Source of the DNA: UBA6136 sp044351045
GTDB lineage: Bacteria > Pseudomonadota > Gammaproteobacteria > Methylococcales > Methylococcaceae
Direction: 5' to 3'
Assembly (NCBI GenBank): GCA_044351045.1
Contig: JBILGM010000034.1
Location: forward strand, 1 to 34,274
Length of the DNA stretch: 34,274 nucleotides
Made by a program: the position numbers and the translations under genes
Shown: positions 1 to 9,024 of the stretch, piece by piece
Layout of the letters: each line of letters starts with the position of its first letter
Position numbering within the stretch: position 1 is the first letter of the stretch
The notes under the pieces: model-generated
Databases searched by the model: none
The model's input: the letters and a program-made list of their open reading frames with translations, nothing else
Told to the model about the DNA's origin: nothing

Positions 1-360
1 GTGCTGATTGATTCGGCGGTCAACGTCATGGGCGGGACGACCATCCGCCTCATTAACCCCAACGGCTGGTATTGCTTTCGCTCAAACACCAATGTCATGG
101 GCAAGGTCACTATCCGGGCACATTGCAAGGCACACATCGCATCAGCGGAAGATAGCCTGACTTTTCTGGGTGAGGACCAGCACAACAAAAGCACCACCGT
201 GATGGGGCTAACCCACATAGACCTGCTTGGCTGTGATGTCCCGGACGAAACCAGACAACCGGCCGCAGAGCCCGAACTATCCAAGTCAAAACCATCAAAA
301 ACCTTAAAACGCAGATCTCGAGCTCAACCCGAGCCGCCTGCCGAGGAAGAGGATTACTGA
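1..360 (+). CDS. Hypothetical protein with VMG repeats, probably 5'-truncated by the window edge
   Basis: The reading frame is open at base 1. The GTG there may be an internal codon, so this is best read as the C-terminal 119 residues of a longer gene. Three related short strands recur: NVMGGTTI (residues 8-15), NVMGKVTI (31-38) and TVMGLTHI (66-73), separated by small loops. This looks like a stacked beta-repeat fold, of the type seen in bactofilin-like or LiaF-C-like domains, but I cannot assign a family. The last about 35 residues are charged and proline-rich (KPSKTLKRRSRAQPEPPAEEEDY) and look disordered. It converges on hrpA with a 38-base gap. Function unknown. Confidence 0.55.
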   Translation: MLIDSAVNVMGGTTIRLINPNGWYCFRSNTNVMGKVTIRAHCKAHIASAEDSLTFLGEDQHNKSTTVMGLTHIDLLGCDVPDETRQPAAEPELSKSKPSKTLKRRSRAQPEPPAEEEDY

Positions 361-398
361 GCAGCCGACCCTGGCAGATTGCGACGACCGAACAATCT

Positions 399-3300
399 CT
401 AAACACCGCCCATTCCGCCCTTGCAGGCCTCCTCCATGCGCTTGGCCGACACTGGGTATGGGGTTTTCAGTTGCTGGGCGAAGAGCGAGACGCGAAATTC
501 TTCCAGCATCCAGCGGAAGGCATCGCGCTCCGGGACGATTCGCCCATGGCCGGTCTTGACGGCCTGCCAATAGCGCTCCAGAAACGGTGCGGCCTCCCGG
601 AACTGCTTGAGATCGCGCAGGGGATCCTGCGGGGCTCTTTCCAGGCGATGGATAAGGGCCTTCAGATAGCGCGGCATTTCCCGGATGAACTGATAGGGCG
701 TGACTAACAAGAATCCGTGATACAGCATCAATCCCAACTGTGCCTGCATATCCTCCTTAACGGCTGCAATGCGACAGGCTTTCAGCCGAACCAGCGCATC
801 CCCGTAAGCCAGCATGAGCGTTTGGGCAGTTTTCGCCATCTCCTCGGCCTTCAGCACCAGTTCGGCCCGTTGCGACCGAAGCCGCTCTTCAAAGGCTTCG
901 GCATGGCGCACATCCGGCTGCCCCTCCAGAAACAGGGCCGCCATCAGTCGGTCCAGAAGATCCTCACGCAGCTCACCAGCGCTAGCCAGGTCCGGGTACA
1001 GGTAGGGATGAGCCGGCAGTTGCTTGTAGATCAATTCCGCCTGTGCGTTCACGGCCAGGTTCTTTTTCAGATATTTCAAGTCCTTGGCCAACCCCAAGCG
1101 AAACAGCCGCGATAGGCCCAGTTCTTGCTGGCTGGCTGCCGCTTCCGGTGTCTCGAAAACCCGCACGCCCACGGTGTCGCCCTCGTCCACCACCGCAGGA
1201 AATCCATAGACCTTCTGCCCGTCATGCTCGCCATCAAAACACGCAGGCAGTTCGCCGAAATCCCAGGTCTTGCTGCCGTTATGGAGATAGGCCTGCCTTG
1301 CCAGTTGCTGGAAGTTCTTGCCGGCATCGGCCGAGTGCCTGCGCTTCAGCTCCTCTAGATTGCGTGACCGGTCGATCACCTGATTAGCCTCGTTGACCAC
1401 GGCGAAATTCATGCAGAGGTGCACGGGCAACATGTCTTCGCGGAACGACTGTGTCGACACGGCAATACCGCCGGCTTTCTTGAGCGCTGCCGATAATTGC
1501 CCGAAAAACGAACCCTGGCCAAAATCCAGCATCGGCAGCACCCGCTCGGCATGATCCGGCACCGGCACGAAATGGATGCGCAGAGTTTTCGGCAACGACT
1601 TGATCAGCGCCGTTATCTTCTCGCGCAATAAGCCCGGCACCCCCCAGCGAAACGGGTCCGGGTCCAGCTGGTTCAGGAGATGCAGCGGGATGATGGCGGT
1701 CACGCCATCCTCCTCATGGCCTGGCTCGAAACGGTACTGCAGCGCAATCCGCAACCGCCCCACCTGAAAATGATCGGGGAAATTCCGAGTATCCAGCGAG
1801 GCATCTTCTTTGGCGGTGATGTCGCCGACGGTCAGCTTGAGCAGATCCGGATCACGCTTTTCCACGCCCTTGCGCCAGCGCTCGAAAGTCAAACCATTAA
1901 CGACTTCCGCTGGGATGCGCTCTTCGAAGTAGCGATACAACCAGGCTTCGTCCACCAGGAGGTCGACGCGCCGCCCCTTCTGCTGCAGGTAATCGGCCTC
2001 GGCCAGCAGCTTGAGGTTGTGCAGGAAAAACGGCGCCTTGCTATCGTAGTCCATCTGCACCAGTGCATGGCGAATGAAGAGTTCGCGTGCTTCGACCGGA
2101 TTGACCCGCTCATAGGGAATCTTGCGTCCGGACTGGATCGTTAGGCCGAACAACAGCGTCCGCTCATGCACCGCTACCCTTGCCGCCTTTCGCTCCCAGT
2201 GCGGGTCGTAATATTGCTGTTTGACCAGGTGCGCACCGACCTGCTCGATCCACTCCGGATCAATCTTGGCCACCGTCCGGGCGTAAACCTTAGTCGTCTC
2301 CACCTGCTCGGCCGACATGATCCACTTCGGCTTGGGCTTGAACAGGAACGAGCCGGGATGAACGAATAGCTTGGCCCCACGGGCACCGGTGTACTCGGCC
2401 TGTTCCTGGCGCAGGCTGACATTCGACAGCAATCCAGCCAGAAGCGCCCGATGTATTTCGCCGAACTCACCCGGCGCCTGATTCAGCTTCAGTTCCAGTT
2501 CACCCTTGATGACCTCCATGATCTGACCATGAATGTCATGCCATTCGGTCATGCGTACATAGGACAGGAAGTTGTCACGGCAATACTGACGTTGCTTGGC
2601 CCTGGACAGATGCTTCTTCTTTTCCTCGAAGTCCTGCCAGAGCTTGAGCAGCGCGATAAAGTCGGACTGTTCGTCCTTGAATCGGGCATGTTTCTGGTCG
2701 GCATGAGCGGCTTTGTCCGCCGGGCGCTCTCGCGGATCGGGCACACTCAGCGCGGCAACGATGATGGCGATCTCGGTCAGACAATGCTCGTCGGCGCCGG
2801 CCAGCAACATGCGTCCCAGCTTGGGGTCAACCGGCAACTTGCCCAGCTTGCGGCCCAGTTCGGTCAACTGATTTCGCTCATCCAGCGCGTTGACCTCCTG
2901 CAAGGTGCGCAACCCGTCCCGGATCAGGCGTTGATCAGGAGGCTCGACAAACGGAAAGCGGCTGATGTCGCCCAGCTTCAGCGCGTGCATCTGCAGGATG
3001 ACGGCGGCCAGATTAGTGCGGAGGATTTCCGGATCGGTGAACTCGGGCCGATTGAGGAAATCCAGCTCCGAATATAGGCGAATCGCAATGCCCGGCCCGA
3101 CCCGCCCGCAGCGACCCGACCGCTGGTTGGCACTGGCCCGGGACACTTTCTCGATCGGCAGTCGCTGCAGCTTGCTGCGATGCGAATAGCGGCTGATGCG
3201 GGCATAGCCGGTGTCGATCACCGAGCGAATGCCCGGCACCGTCAGCGAGGTTTCCGCCACATTGGTAGCCAGCACGATGCGGCGCGAGCCGGTCGGCCGG

Positions 3301-4310
3301 AACACCCGTTCCTGCTCCGACTGCGACAGCCGCGAATATAGCGGCAAGATTTCGCACTTCGACGGATGATGCTTGCGAAGCAACTCCGCCGTCTCGCGAA
3401 TCTCGCGCTCGCCACTCAGGAAGATGAGGATATCCCCCGGCAACTCCCGCCAGAGCTCGTCTACCGCATTGAGAATGGCCGTTTGTTCAGTCTTGTCGGT
3501 TTCGTCGCCCTCATCGATTTCCACCGGCCGGTAACGCACATCGACCGGATAGGTGCGCCCGGACACATTGATGATCGGAGCGTCGCGTCCGCCCTGGCCG
3601 AAGTGCTGGGCAAAACGCTCCGGGTCAATGGTGGCCGAGGTGATGATCAACTTTAAATCTGGCCGGCGCGGTAACAACCACTTGAGATAGCCGAGCAGGA
3701 AATCGATGTTGAGGCTGCGTTCATGCGCCTCGTCGACAATTAGCGTGTCATACTGGTCAAGAAAACGGTCATGCTGGGTTTCCGCCAACAGGATGCCATC
3801 GGTCATCAGCTTGATCAGACTCTCTGGCCGACTCTTGTCCTGGAACCTCACCTTGTAACCGACCACCTGACCCAGCGGCTGCTTCAACTCCTCGGCAATG
3901 CGTGCCGCCACCGTGCGGGCGGCGATGCGGCGCGGCTGTGTGTGGCCAATGAAGCCGGTCTGCCCGCGCACCGCCTCCAGGCAGATCTTCGGCAGCTGCG
4001 TCGTCTTGCCGGAGCCGGTCTCGCCGCAGACGATGACTACCTGATGGGCGCGAATGGCAGCAAGAATCTCATCCTTGCGCTCCGACACCGGCAGATCGGG
4101 ATAGTCCATTGGCGGCACACTTGCCGCACGCGCTGCGCACAGCGCCGCTGAGGCTTCGACCCGCACTTTCAAGCCGGTCAATTCATCTGCCACCTGCTTG
4201 CCGGCCTTGACATCGGCCCTGATGCGCTCAAGGATGCGGCGCAATCGGTGCTGGTCTTTGCGGAGGCAGTACGGAACCCTTTTTTCCAGAAAGTCGATTT
4301 CAGCAAGCAT
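399..4310 (-). CDS. hrpA: ATP-dependent RNA helicase HrpA
   Basis: This 1303-aa DEAH-box RNA helicase matches the usual HrpA length (about 1300 aa in E. coli). Visible motifs are Walker A GETGSGKT at residues 96-103, DEAH at 193-196, SAT at 225-227 and motif VI QRSGRCGRVG at about 397-406. The HA2/OB region and the long HrpA-specific C-terminal half follow. HrpA is a cytoplasmic 3'-5' helicase linked to mRNA processing and to rescue of stalled or collided ribosomes. The ATG at 4310 gives the N-terminus MLAEIDFLEKRV, a normal start for the family. It is monocistronic here, divergent from mutL across a 336-bp gap. No lesion seen. Confidence 0.97.
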   Translation of the reverse strand: MLAEIDFLEKRVPYCLRKDQHRLRRILERIRADVKAGKQVADELTGLKVRVEASAALCAARAASVPPMDYPDLPVSERKDEILAAIRAHQVVIVCGETGSGKTTQLPKICLEAVRGQTGFIGHTQPRRIAARTVAARIAEELKQPLGQVVGYKVRFQDKSRPESLIKLMTDGILLAETQHDRFLDQYDTLIVDEAHERSLNIDFLLGYLKWLLPRRPDLKLIITSATIDPERFAQHFGQGGRDAPIINVSGRTYPVDVRYRPVEIDEGDETDKTEQTAILNAVDELWRELPGDILIFLSGEREIRETAELLRKHHPSKCEILPLYSRLSQSEQERVFRPTGSRRIVLATNVAETSLTVPGIRSVIDTGYARISRYSHRSKLQRLPIEKVSRASANQRSGRCGRVGPGIAIRLYSELDFLNRPEFTDPEILRTNLAAVILQMHALKLGDISRFPFVEPPDQRLIRDGLRTLQEVNALDERNQLTELGRKLGKLPVDPKLGRMLLAGADEHCLTEIAIIVAALSVPDPRERPADKAAHADQKHARFKDEQSDFIALLKLWQDFEEKKKHLSRAKQRQYCRDNFLSYVRMTEWHDIHGQIMEVIKGELELKLNQAPGEFGEIHRALLAGLLSNVSLRQEQAEYTGARGAKLFVHPGSFLFKPKPKWIMSAEQVETTKVYARTVAKIDPEWIEQVGAHLVKQQYYDPHWERKAARVAVHERTLLFGLTIQSGRKIPYERVNPVEARELFIRHALVQMDYDSKAPFFLHNLKLLAEADYLQQKGRRVDLLVDEAWLYRYFEERIPAEVVNGLTFERWRKGVEKRDPDLLKLTVGDITAKEDASLDTRNFPDHFQVGRLRIALQYRFEPGHEEDGVTAIIPLHLLNQLDPDPFRWGVPGLLREKITALIKSLPKTLRIHFVPVPDHAERVLPMLDFGQGSFFGQLSAALKKAGGIAVSTQSFREDMLPVHLCMNFAVVNEANQVIDRSRNLEELKRRHSADAGKNFQQLARQAYLHNGSKTWDFGELPACFDGEHDGQKVYGFPAVVDEGDTVGVRVFETPEAAASQQELGLSRLFRLGLAKDLKYLKKNLAVNAQAELIYKQLPAHPYLYPDLASAGELREDLLDRLMAALFLEGQPDVRHAEAFEERLRSQRAELVLKAEEMAKTAQTLMLAYGDALVRLKACRIAAVKEDMQAQLGLMLYHGFLLVTPYQFIREMPRYLKALIHRLERAPQDPLRDLKQFREAAPFLERYWQAVKTGHGRIVPERDAFRWMLEEFRVSLFAQQLKTPYPVSAKRMEEACKGGMGGV

Positions 4311-4646
4311 GCGGAATTAACAAGGATTTCAGCCAATCAACCCTAGTTTGGCAAAGCGGGTAATGATAAGTGAGATTGGGTGCGTCCATATCTACTGAAA
4401 GCGATTTCGAAGCGGATCTGAGAAAAACATTACAATCGCAACTGCACCTTATGGCACACCTTTTCGAATTCTAGTCAGATGGTAATCAATCACCGCGGAT
4501 TCAAATTCATCACCTTGCCTCAGCAAACCTGATGCAACGTTGTCTGGCAGACTCCGGAAATCATCTTTTGATGAACTGCGGCAGCCATTAACAGGCAACT
4601 CCATAGTCACATCACCACCCAACCCATTAACTCAATTCCCTGATTC
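4311..4646. other. Intergenic region between divergent hrpA and mutL
   Basis: This 336-bp stretch holds no convincing gene. The only plus-strand frames entering it are out of frame with mutL and look like noise. Apart from the hrpA promoter candidate, an isolated TACAAT (4431-4436, plus strand) could be a -10 for mutL, but it lacks a good -35 at the right distance. No repeat, tRNA or terminator was seen. Confidence 0.6.
4326..4354 (-). promoter_or_regulatory. Candidate sigma-70 promoter for hrpA
   Basis: On the minus strand TTGCCA (4354-4349; 5 of 6 to the consensus -35) is followed after exactly 17 bases by TGAAAT (4331-4326; 4 of 6 to the -10). The pair ends about 16 bp before the hrpA ATG, so the transcript leader would be very short. 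It was found by eye only and is a weak-to-moderate prediction. Confidence 0.3.
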
Positions 4647-6494
4647 ATGCCCATCCGTACCCTCCCCTCGCAACTCATCAACCAGATCGCTGCCGGCGAG
4701 GTCGTGGAGCGGCCGGCGGCGGCGGTCAAGGAACTGGTGGAGAATGCCTTTGATGCCGAGGCTAGCCGGGTGGATATCGATGTCGAGCAGGGCGGCTTGC
4801 GGCTCTTCCGGGTACGGGACAACGGCATCGGCATTGCCCGTGACGAACTGGGGCTGGCCCTGTCGCGCCATGCTACCAGCAAGATTGCCAGCCTGGACGA
4901 CTTAGAAAATGTCAGCACGATGGGTTTTCGGGGCGAGGCTTTACCGAGCATCAGCTCCGTGTCGCGGCTGACCTTGACCTCCCGACAGCGGGAGGGGGCG
5001 GAGGCGTGGCAGGTGAGCACTGACGGCGCGGAAACCGAGTTTGATATTCGCCCGGCCGCGCACCCGGCCGGCAGCACCGTCGAGGTGAGGGATATTTTCT
5101 ACAACACGCCGGCGCGGCGGAAATTCCTGCGTTCCGAGAAAACCGAATTCCAGCATATCGAGACGCTGATCCGGCGGATGGCGCTGGCCCGGCTGGATGT
5201 GGGTCTGTCATTGAGCCACAACCAGCGCAACATCCTGCAACTCAAGCCAACCCAGAGTCAGACCGACATCGAGCAGCGACTCGCTTCGTTGTTGGGCGGC
5301 GATTTTCTGGAGCAAAGCCTGCCGGTGGATTTCAGCGCGGCCGGTCTGCGGCTGCATGGCTGGGTCGGTTTGCCAACCTTTTCCCGCAGTCAGGCCGACC
5401 AGCAGTTCTTCTACGTCAATGGCCGTCTGGTGCGGGACAAGCTGGTGAGCGTCGCCATTCGACAGGCCTATCAGGACGTGCTGTATCAGGGCCGGCATCC
5501 GATCTACGTGCTTTATCTGGAACTAGACCCGACAGGGGTCGACGTCAACGCCCATCCGACCAAGATGGAAGTGCGCTTCCGCGAATCGCGCATGGTGCAT
5601 GACTTTCTGTTTCGGGGCCTGCACCGTGTGCTGGGCGGCGCCAGGGCGGGGCTGAGCATTGCGGTGAGCTCGATTGAAATGTCGCCGTTCGAGTCGGTCC
5701 CGGCCAATCCGCCGATGTCCCCAGCGGATCGCTCACGCCCGCCGTTGATGGCCGCTTCTTCTTCACCGGCAAAGTCAGGTTCCAGCGCCGCCTATCGGCA
5801 AACGACCTTGCCGCTGAATGTTGCGGAAATCATGCAAAACTATGGGGCACTGATAATGGAGCGGGGCATTGCCGAGCCGGCCCCAATCTCTCCCCCGGGT
5901 GATCAGACAACACACTCTCTGGGCTATGCCTTGGCCCACCTGCATGGGGCCTTCATCCTGGCCGAAAACGCGCAAGGATTGATACTGGTAGATGCCCATG
6001 CCGCCCATGAACGGGTCACCTATGAGAAGCTCAAGCAACACCAACAGGCGGGCTCAATCCCCAGTCAGCCCCTGCTGTTGCCGATCCGGCTCAACGTTAG
6101 CGAGGCCGAGGCCAAACTGGCGGCCGAACATGCCGAATCGCTGGCCGCCGCAGGCATAGAGCTTGGCCTTATTGGCCCGAATGCGCTGCTGATCCGCGCC
6201 CTGCCCGCCCTGGTTTACCAAGGCGATGGCGAACAACTGGTACGGGATATCCTGTCGGATTTGAACACGCATGGCTTAAGCCGGCGCGTCGAAGAGACGC
6301 TGAACGAAATGCTGGCGACCATGGCTTGTCATGGGTCGGTCCGCGCCAACCGGAAACTCTCGGTACCGGAAATGAACGGGTTGCTGCGGGAAATGGAAGC
6401 GACCGAACGCAGCGGGCAATGCAATCACGGCCGTCCTACCTGGGTACAGCTCACCCTAGGCGATCTCAACGGACTATTTATGCGGGGGCGTTAG
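4647..6494 (+). CDS. mutL: DNA mismatch repair protein MutL
   Basis: A 615-aa MutL with a complete N-terminal GHKL ATPase domain: VKELVENAFDA (motif I), DNGIGI (motif II), RHATSKI and GFRGEAL. The central linker is proline/serine-rich (about residues 340-390), followed by the dimerisation domain. The C-terminus carries DAHAAHERVTYE, close to the DQHA(X)2E(X)4E metal-binding endonuclease motif, plus ACHGSVRA and CNHGRPT. That suggests an endonuclease-type MutL, as in bacteria without MutH; E. coli MutL lacks this motif. MutL couples MutS mismatch recognition to strand incision. The ATG at 4647 begins at the conserved MPIRTLPSQLINQIAAGEVV. No strong ribosome binding site precedes it. Confidence 0.96.
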   Translation: MPIRTLPSQLINQIAAGEVVERPAAAVKELVENAFDAEASRVDIDVEQGGLRLFRVRDNGIGIARDELGLALSRHATSKIASLDDLENVSTMGFRGEALPSISSVSRLTLTSRQREGAEAWQVSTDGAETEFDIRPAAHPAGSTVEVRDIFYNTPARRKFLRSEKTEFQHIETLIRRMALARLDVGLSLSHNQRNILQLKPTQSQTDIEQRLASLLGGDFLEQSLPVDFSAAGLRLHGWVGLPTFSRSQADQQFFYVNGRLVRDKLVSVAIRQAYQDVLYQGRHPIYVLYLELDPTGVDVNAHPTKMEVRFRESRMVHDFLFRGLHRVLGGARAGLSIAVSSIEMSPFESVPANPPMSPADRSRPPLMAASSSPAKSGSSAAYRQTTLPLNVAEIMQNYGALIMERGIAEPAPISPPGDQTTHSLGYALAHLHGAFILAENAQGLILVDAHAAHERVTYEKLKQHQQAGSIPSQPLLLPIRLNVSEAEAKLAAEHAESLAAAGIELGLIGPNALLIRALPALVYQGDGEQLVRDILSDLNTHGLSRRVEETLNEMLATMACHGSVRANRKLSVPEMNGLLREMEATERSGQCNHGRPTWVQLTLGDLNGLFMRGR

Positions 6495-6502
6495 CTCGAA
6501 AT

Positions 6503-7045
6503 TCAGTCGAACAGGTCCATTTGAGCGGGCGAAAGCGCGTCACCCAACCGCAAGAGCACACCGCGAAGAATCCTTGCCGTCACACCCCCATGCCCGCGCA
6601 TGGCTGCAAAGCCCTCTTGACCCAGAGCGGCTTTCATCCGACCACAAGGTTCGCAAGGGCCGGTCACCTGCAGCAGCACTTCACCCAGCCGATACCGGTC
6701 GCCGCTCCGAAAGGAAGTGTTTACCCCCTGCAGCAAGAGGTTGCGACGAAGTTGGACGGGATCGACCCGTCGCCCGAGGGCAGACGCCAGAATTTCCAGA
6801 TCGGCCGAAGTAATCAAGGTCAGTTGCCGGTCGTAATTTCTACCTCGCAGGGCATGATCACCATGGAGACCCCGGCCGCACTCGGCTACCACCGAGCTCG
6901 GCGTCTCAATACTGCCCCTTCGGGATGGGCGCAATCCGATCCAGGCCAGTTGAAGGCAACCCGAGTCGACGCTGTCAGCCACAGGCGGCGAGCCAGCCAA
7001 AATGGTAGCTAGAACTCGTTCAAACGCGCCACGCGCTCGCGGCAA
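6503..7045 (-). CDS. MOSC domain-containing protein
   Basis: About 180 aa. The core from WIGLRPSRRG onward matches the MOSC fold (sulfur-carrier domain related to the molybdenum cofactor sulfurase C-terminus): GRGLHGDHALRGR, RQLTLI, RRNLLLQGVN, then a C-terminal GPCEPCGRM with two nearby cysteines. MOSC proteins bind or transfer sulfur or pterin-linked groups; the substrate here cannot be told. The ATG at 7045 overlaps cbpM by 37 bp and adds about 25 residues before the conserved part. A TTG at 7000, just past the cbpM stop, is a possible alternative, but neither start has a strong ribosome binding site. Last gene of the cbpA-cbpM run; converges on mutL with 8 bp between. Confidence 0.85.
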   Translation of the reverse strand: MPRARGAFERVLATILAGSPPVADSVDSGCLQLAWIGLRPSRRGSIETPSSVVAECGRGLHGDHALRGRNYDRQLTLITSADLEILASALGRRVDPVQLRRNLLLQGVNTSFRSGDRYRLGEVLLQVTGPCEPCGRMKAALGQEGFAAMRGHGGVTARILRGVLLRLGDALSPAQMDLFD

Positions 7046-7341
7046 AGTTGGCTTTCCAGTTCGCTGATGCGTTCAAGCAGACGATAACCCAAGGCCAAGG
7101 CGTGCAAGTCGAGGTCCAGATCAAGGTCCTGCCGCAACCGCCTTAATTGCCGCACCAAAGCCATCGACTGATGATTGAACAACCACTCCGGGGCAGAGGC
7201 TCCACTCGGCGATAGGACTCCCAGTTCGACCAACTCCTGGACCTGAGTGGAAGACAGGCCGGAGATTTCGGTGAATTCGCCGAGACTCAACCAGGTGATC
7301 TCGGCCTGAATAACAGTGCTCGATTGCTGTGAAATGACCAT
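7009..7341 (-). CDS. cbpM: Chaperone modulatory protein CbpM (MerR-like)
   Basis: A 110-aa protein with a MerR-type helical N-terminus (ITWLSLGEFTEISGLSSTQVQELVELGVLSP) and a predicted C-terminal coiled coil (LRRLRQDLDLDLDLHALALGYRLLERISELESQL). Family members bind the J domain of the DnaJ-like protein CbpA and inhibit its co-chaperone activity. It lies 3 bp downstream of cbpA, as in the standard cbpAM operon, which strongly supports the call. Confidence 0.9.
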   Translation of the reverse strand: MVISQQSSTVIQAEITWLSLGEFTEISGLSSTQVQELVELGVLSPSGASAPEWLFNHQSMALVRQLRRLRQDLDLDLDLHALALGYRLLERISELESQLCRERVARLNEF

Positions 7342-7344
7342 GGC

Positions 7345-8367
7345 CTATTGCCCCGTCGAACGGCCTAAATGGCTGCGTGGATTGAATGATGATGCCGCCG
7401 CCAATTCCTCATAGAGCGTTTTTTCCCGCTCGGTCAGGTCTTTCGGCGTAGCGATCTGGATGATAACAAACAGATCTCCATGGCCCTCCCTGTGCTTGGG
7501 CAAGCCTTTACCTCCCAGCCGCATTTTGCGCCCACCCGGTGTGCCGGCCGGAATCTTCAGGCTGACGGGTCCCTCCAGGGTCGGCACTTCCAGGGTCGTT
7601 CCCAGTGCCGCTTCCCAGGGGGTAATCGGCAGATCAAGGTAAAGATCATGTTCGCTGGATCGAAAGAGCGCGTCGGCCTTCAGCGAAATATTGAGATAAA
7701 GATCGCCGTTCTTGCCCCCGTTCAGCCCTTTGCCGCCCTTGCCGGACAGTCGCATTTTCTGGCCATCGACAACGCCCTTTGGAATCCTCGCGTTGAAGGA
7801 ATGCGGTACCCGACGCAGGTGCCCCGCCGGATCGTATTCCGGCATCTCAAGATTGAGTTCGAGCATGGTGCCCTGTGCAGCTTCCACCAGGCTGATTTTC
7901 GCTTCGACTTCAAAATCCTGCCCGGGTCGGGGGAACGGTTGCCCCTGCCCACCGCCCCGGGTGCCGTGATGCGCACCACCGAAACCTCCTGCCTGTCCGC
8001 CACGTGTGCGGGCCAACTCCTCAAACAGATCGGATAGGTCGATGCCCTCGAATCCACCCGCTGAAGCGAAATCGGAGGTACTGAACCCCCCCATCCCTGC
8101 CTGGCTGAAATGACTGGCCCAGTCCGGTGGTGGCTGGAAATTTTCACCGGTCGAATGTTTACCCAGCTCGTCGTAGGCTTTACGCAGTTCCGGGTCCTTG
8201 AGCGTCTTGTAAGCCTCGTTCACTTCCTTGAATTTCTCTTCGCCCTGAGGATCCTTGGAGATGTCCGGATGGTATTTGTGCGCGAGCTTGCGGTAAGCCT
8301 TTTTGATCTCATCGGTAGTGGCGTCGCGCACCACGCCGAGGGTCTCGTAGTAGTCCTTGAATTTCAT
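7345..8367 (-). CDS. cbpA: Curved DNA-binding protein / DnaJ-family co-chaperone CbpA
   Basis: A 340-aa type II J-domain protein. The J domain occupies residues 5-70 with the essential HPD (KLAHKYHPDIS). A Gly/Phe-rich linker spans about 110-150, followed by two DnaJ C-terminal beta domains (GVVDGQKMRLSGKGGKG and GTPGGRKMRLGGKGLP). There is no CxxCxGxG zinc-finger cluster, which separates it from DnaJ. It stimulates DnaK ATPase and in E. coli also binds curved DNA in stationary phase. ATG at 8367; followed 3 bp later by its regulator cbpM. Confidence 0.95.
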   Translation of the reverse strand: MKFKDYYETLGVVRDATTDEIKKAYRKLAHKYHPDISKDPQGEEKFKEVNEAYKTLKDPELRKAYDELGKHSTGENFQPPPDWASHFSQAGMGGFSTSDFASAGGFEGIDLSDLFEELARTRGGQAGGFGGAHHGTRGGGQGQPFPRPGQDFEVEAKISLVEAAQGTMLELNLEMPEYDPAGHLRRVPHSFNARIPKGVVDGQKMRLSGKGGKGLNGGKNGDLYLNISLKADALFRSSEHDLYLDLPITPWEAALGTTLEVPTLEGPVSLKIPAGTPGGRKMRLGGKGLPKHREGHGDLFVIIQIATPKDLTEREKTLYEELAAASSFNPRSHLGRSTGQ

Positions 8368-8394
8368 TAAGGCAGATGAACCCTTTAAGCGAAA

Positions 8395-8604
8395 TTAGTT
8401 AAGGAAGGGGAAGCGCTTTTCCTTTTTACAAATCGTCCAGATACCGTAAGCCAGACCCAACCAGGCCACGTAACGGATCAGTGGCGATGCAATCAGCGCC
8501 AGTACGCTGATGACAATGATGGTCAGACCATCCCAGGAGGTCCGCTCACGCGCCCGTGCCTGAAGCCAGTCGATAACGGAATGAATGAGGGACGATACAT
8601 CCAC
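8395..8604 (-). CDS. Small membrane protein, hypothetical
   Basis: A 69-aa protein with an amphipathic N-terminal helix (MDVSSLIHSVIDWLQARARERTSW) and two closely spaced hydrophobic segments (about residues 27-41 and 43-58) before a basic C-terminus (CKKEKRFPFLN). The segments probably form a membrane hairpin. It lies 27 bp upstream of cbpA on the same strand and could be cotranscribed with it. I do not recognise a named family. Confidence 0.65.
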   Translation of the reverse strand: MDVSSLIHSVIDWLQARARERTSWDGLTIIVISVLALIASPLIRYVAWLGLAYGIWTICKKEKRFPFLN

Positions 8605-8677
8605 GATAAAAAATCCTGCGTGTATTTTTGTTGTTTTAGTGAGGCTTGTGCCTGATCAGGGGAAACGGCAATGCGCT

Positions 8678-8971
8678 TTAGGTGATGGCGGTGTTCGTCG
8701 GAAGCTTCTCCATCGCCACTTTCAGTTGGCGCCACTGACCGCTGTCCAGCCAAGACATGCACCATTCCTCCAGAGAAGCGGCACTGCCATCCAGAGCCTC
8801 GAATTCTTCCCTGGCCTGAAGCGGACCTTCGGTGGGCCACCAGGAAAGATTGTTGAATTGCTTCGTAATGTAGTCACGGATTTGTTGTTGATTCTTTTCT
8901 TCTATCGGGAGGGTTTTCTTGACCATGACACAACTTAAACGATCCAATTTGGGTGGAGGAGCGAGCCTCAT
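8678..8971 (-). CDS. Hypothetical 97-aa acidic protein
   Basis: A soluble, tryptophan-containing helical protein (FNNLSWWPTEGPLQAREEFEAL, EEWCMSWLDSGQWRQLKVAMEKLP). The ATG at 8971 has a good ribosome binding site (GGAG six bases upstream). An internal ATG at 8926 (MVKKTLPIEEKNQQQ) looks more like a conserved N-terminus but has no clear ribosome binding site, so the start is unsettled. It sits between the four-gene cluster and the cbpA group on the same strand. No family recognised. Confidence 0.55.
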   Translation of the reverse strand: MRLAPPPKLDRLSCVMVKKTLPIEEKNQQQIRDYITKQFNNLSWWPTEGPLQAREEFEALDGSAASLEEWCMSWLDSGQWRQLKVAMEKLPTNTAIT

Positions 8972-9024
8972 AAAGGGCTCCGCTTCGCCAGGCGAACCGG
9001 ACGGGGCGGAACTTCAGCCTCCCA

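Noticed and set aside
2451..3077. A 208-codon plus-strand frame inside hrpA
   Set aside because: Antisense to conserved helicase sequence; shadow frame.
6326..7012. A 228-codon plus-strand frame overlapping the end of mutL and the MOSC gene
   Set aside because: mutL and the MOSC protein are both clearly conserved in their own frames; this translation is Pro/Arg/Gln-rich and without a domain.
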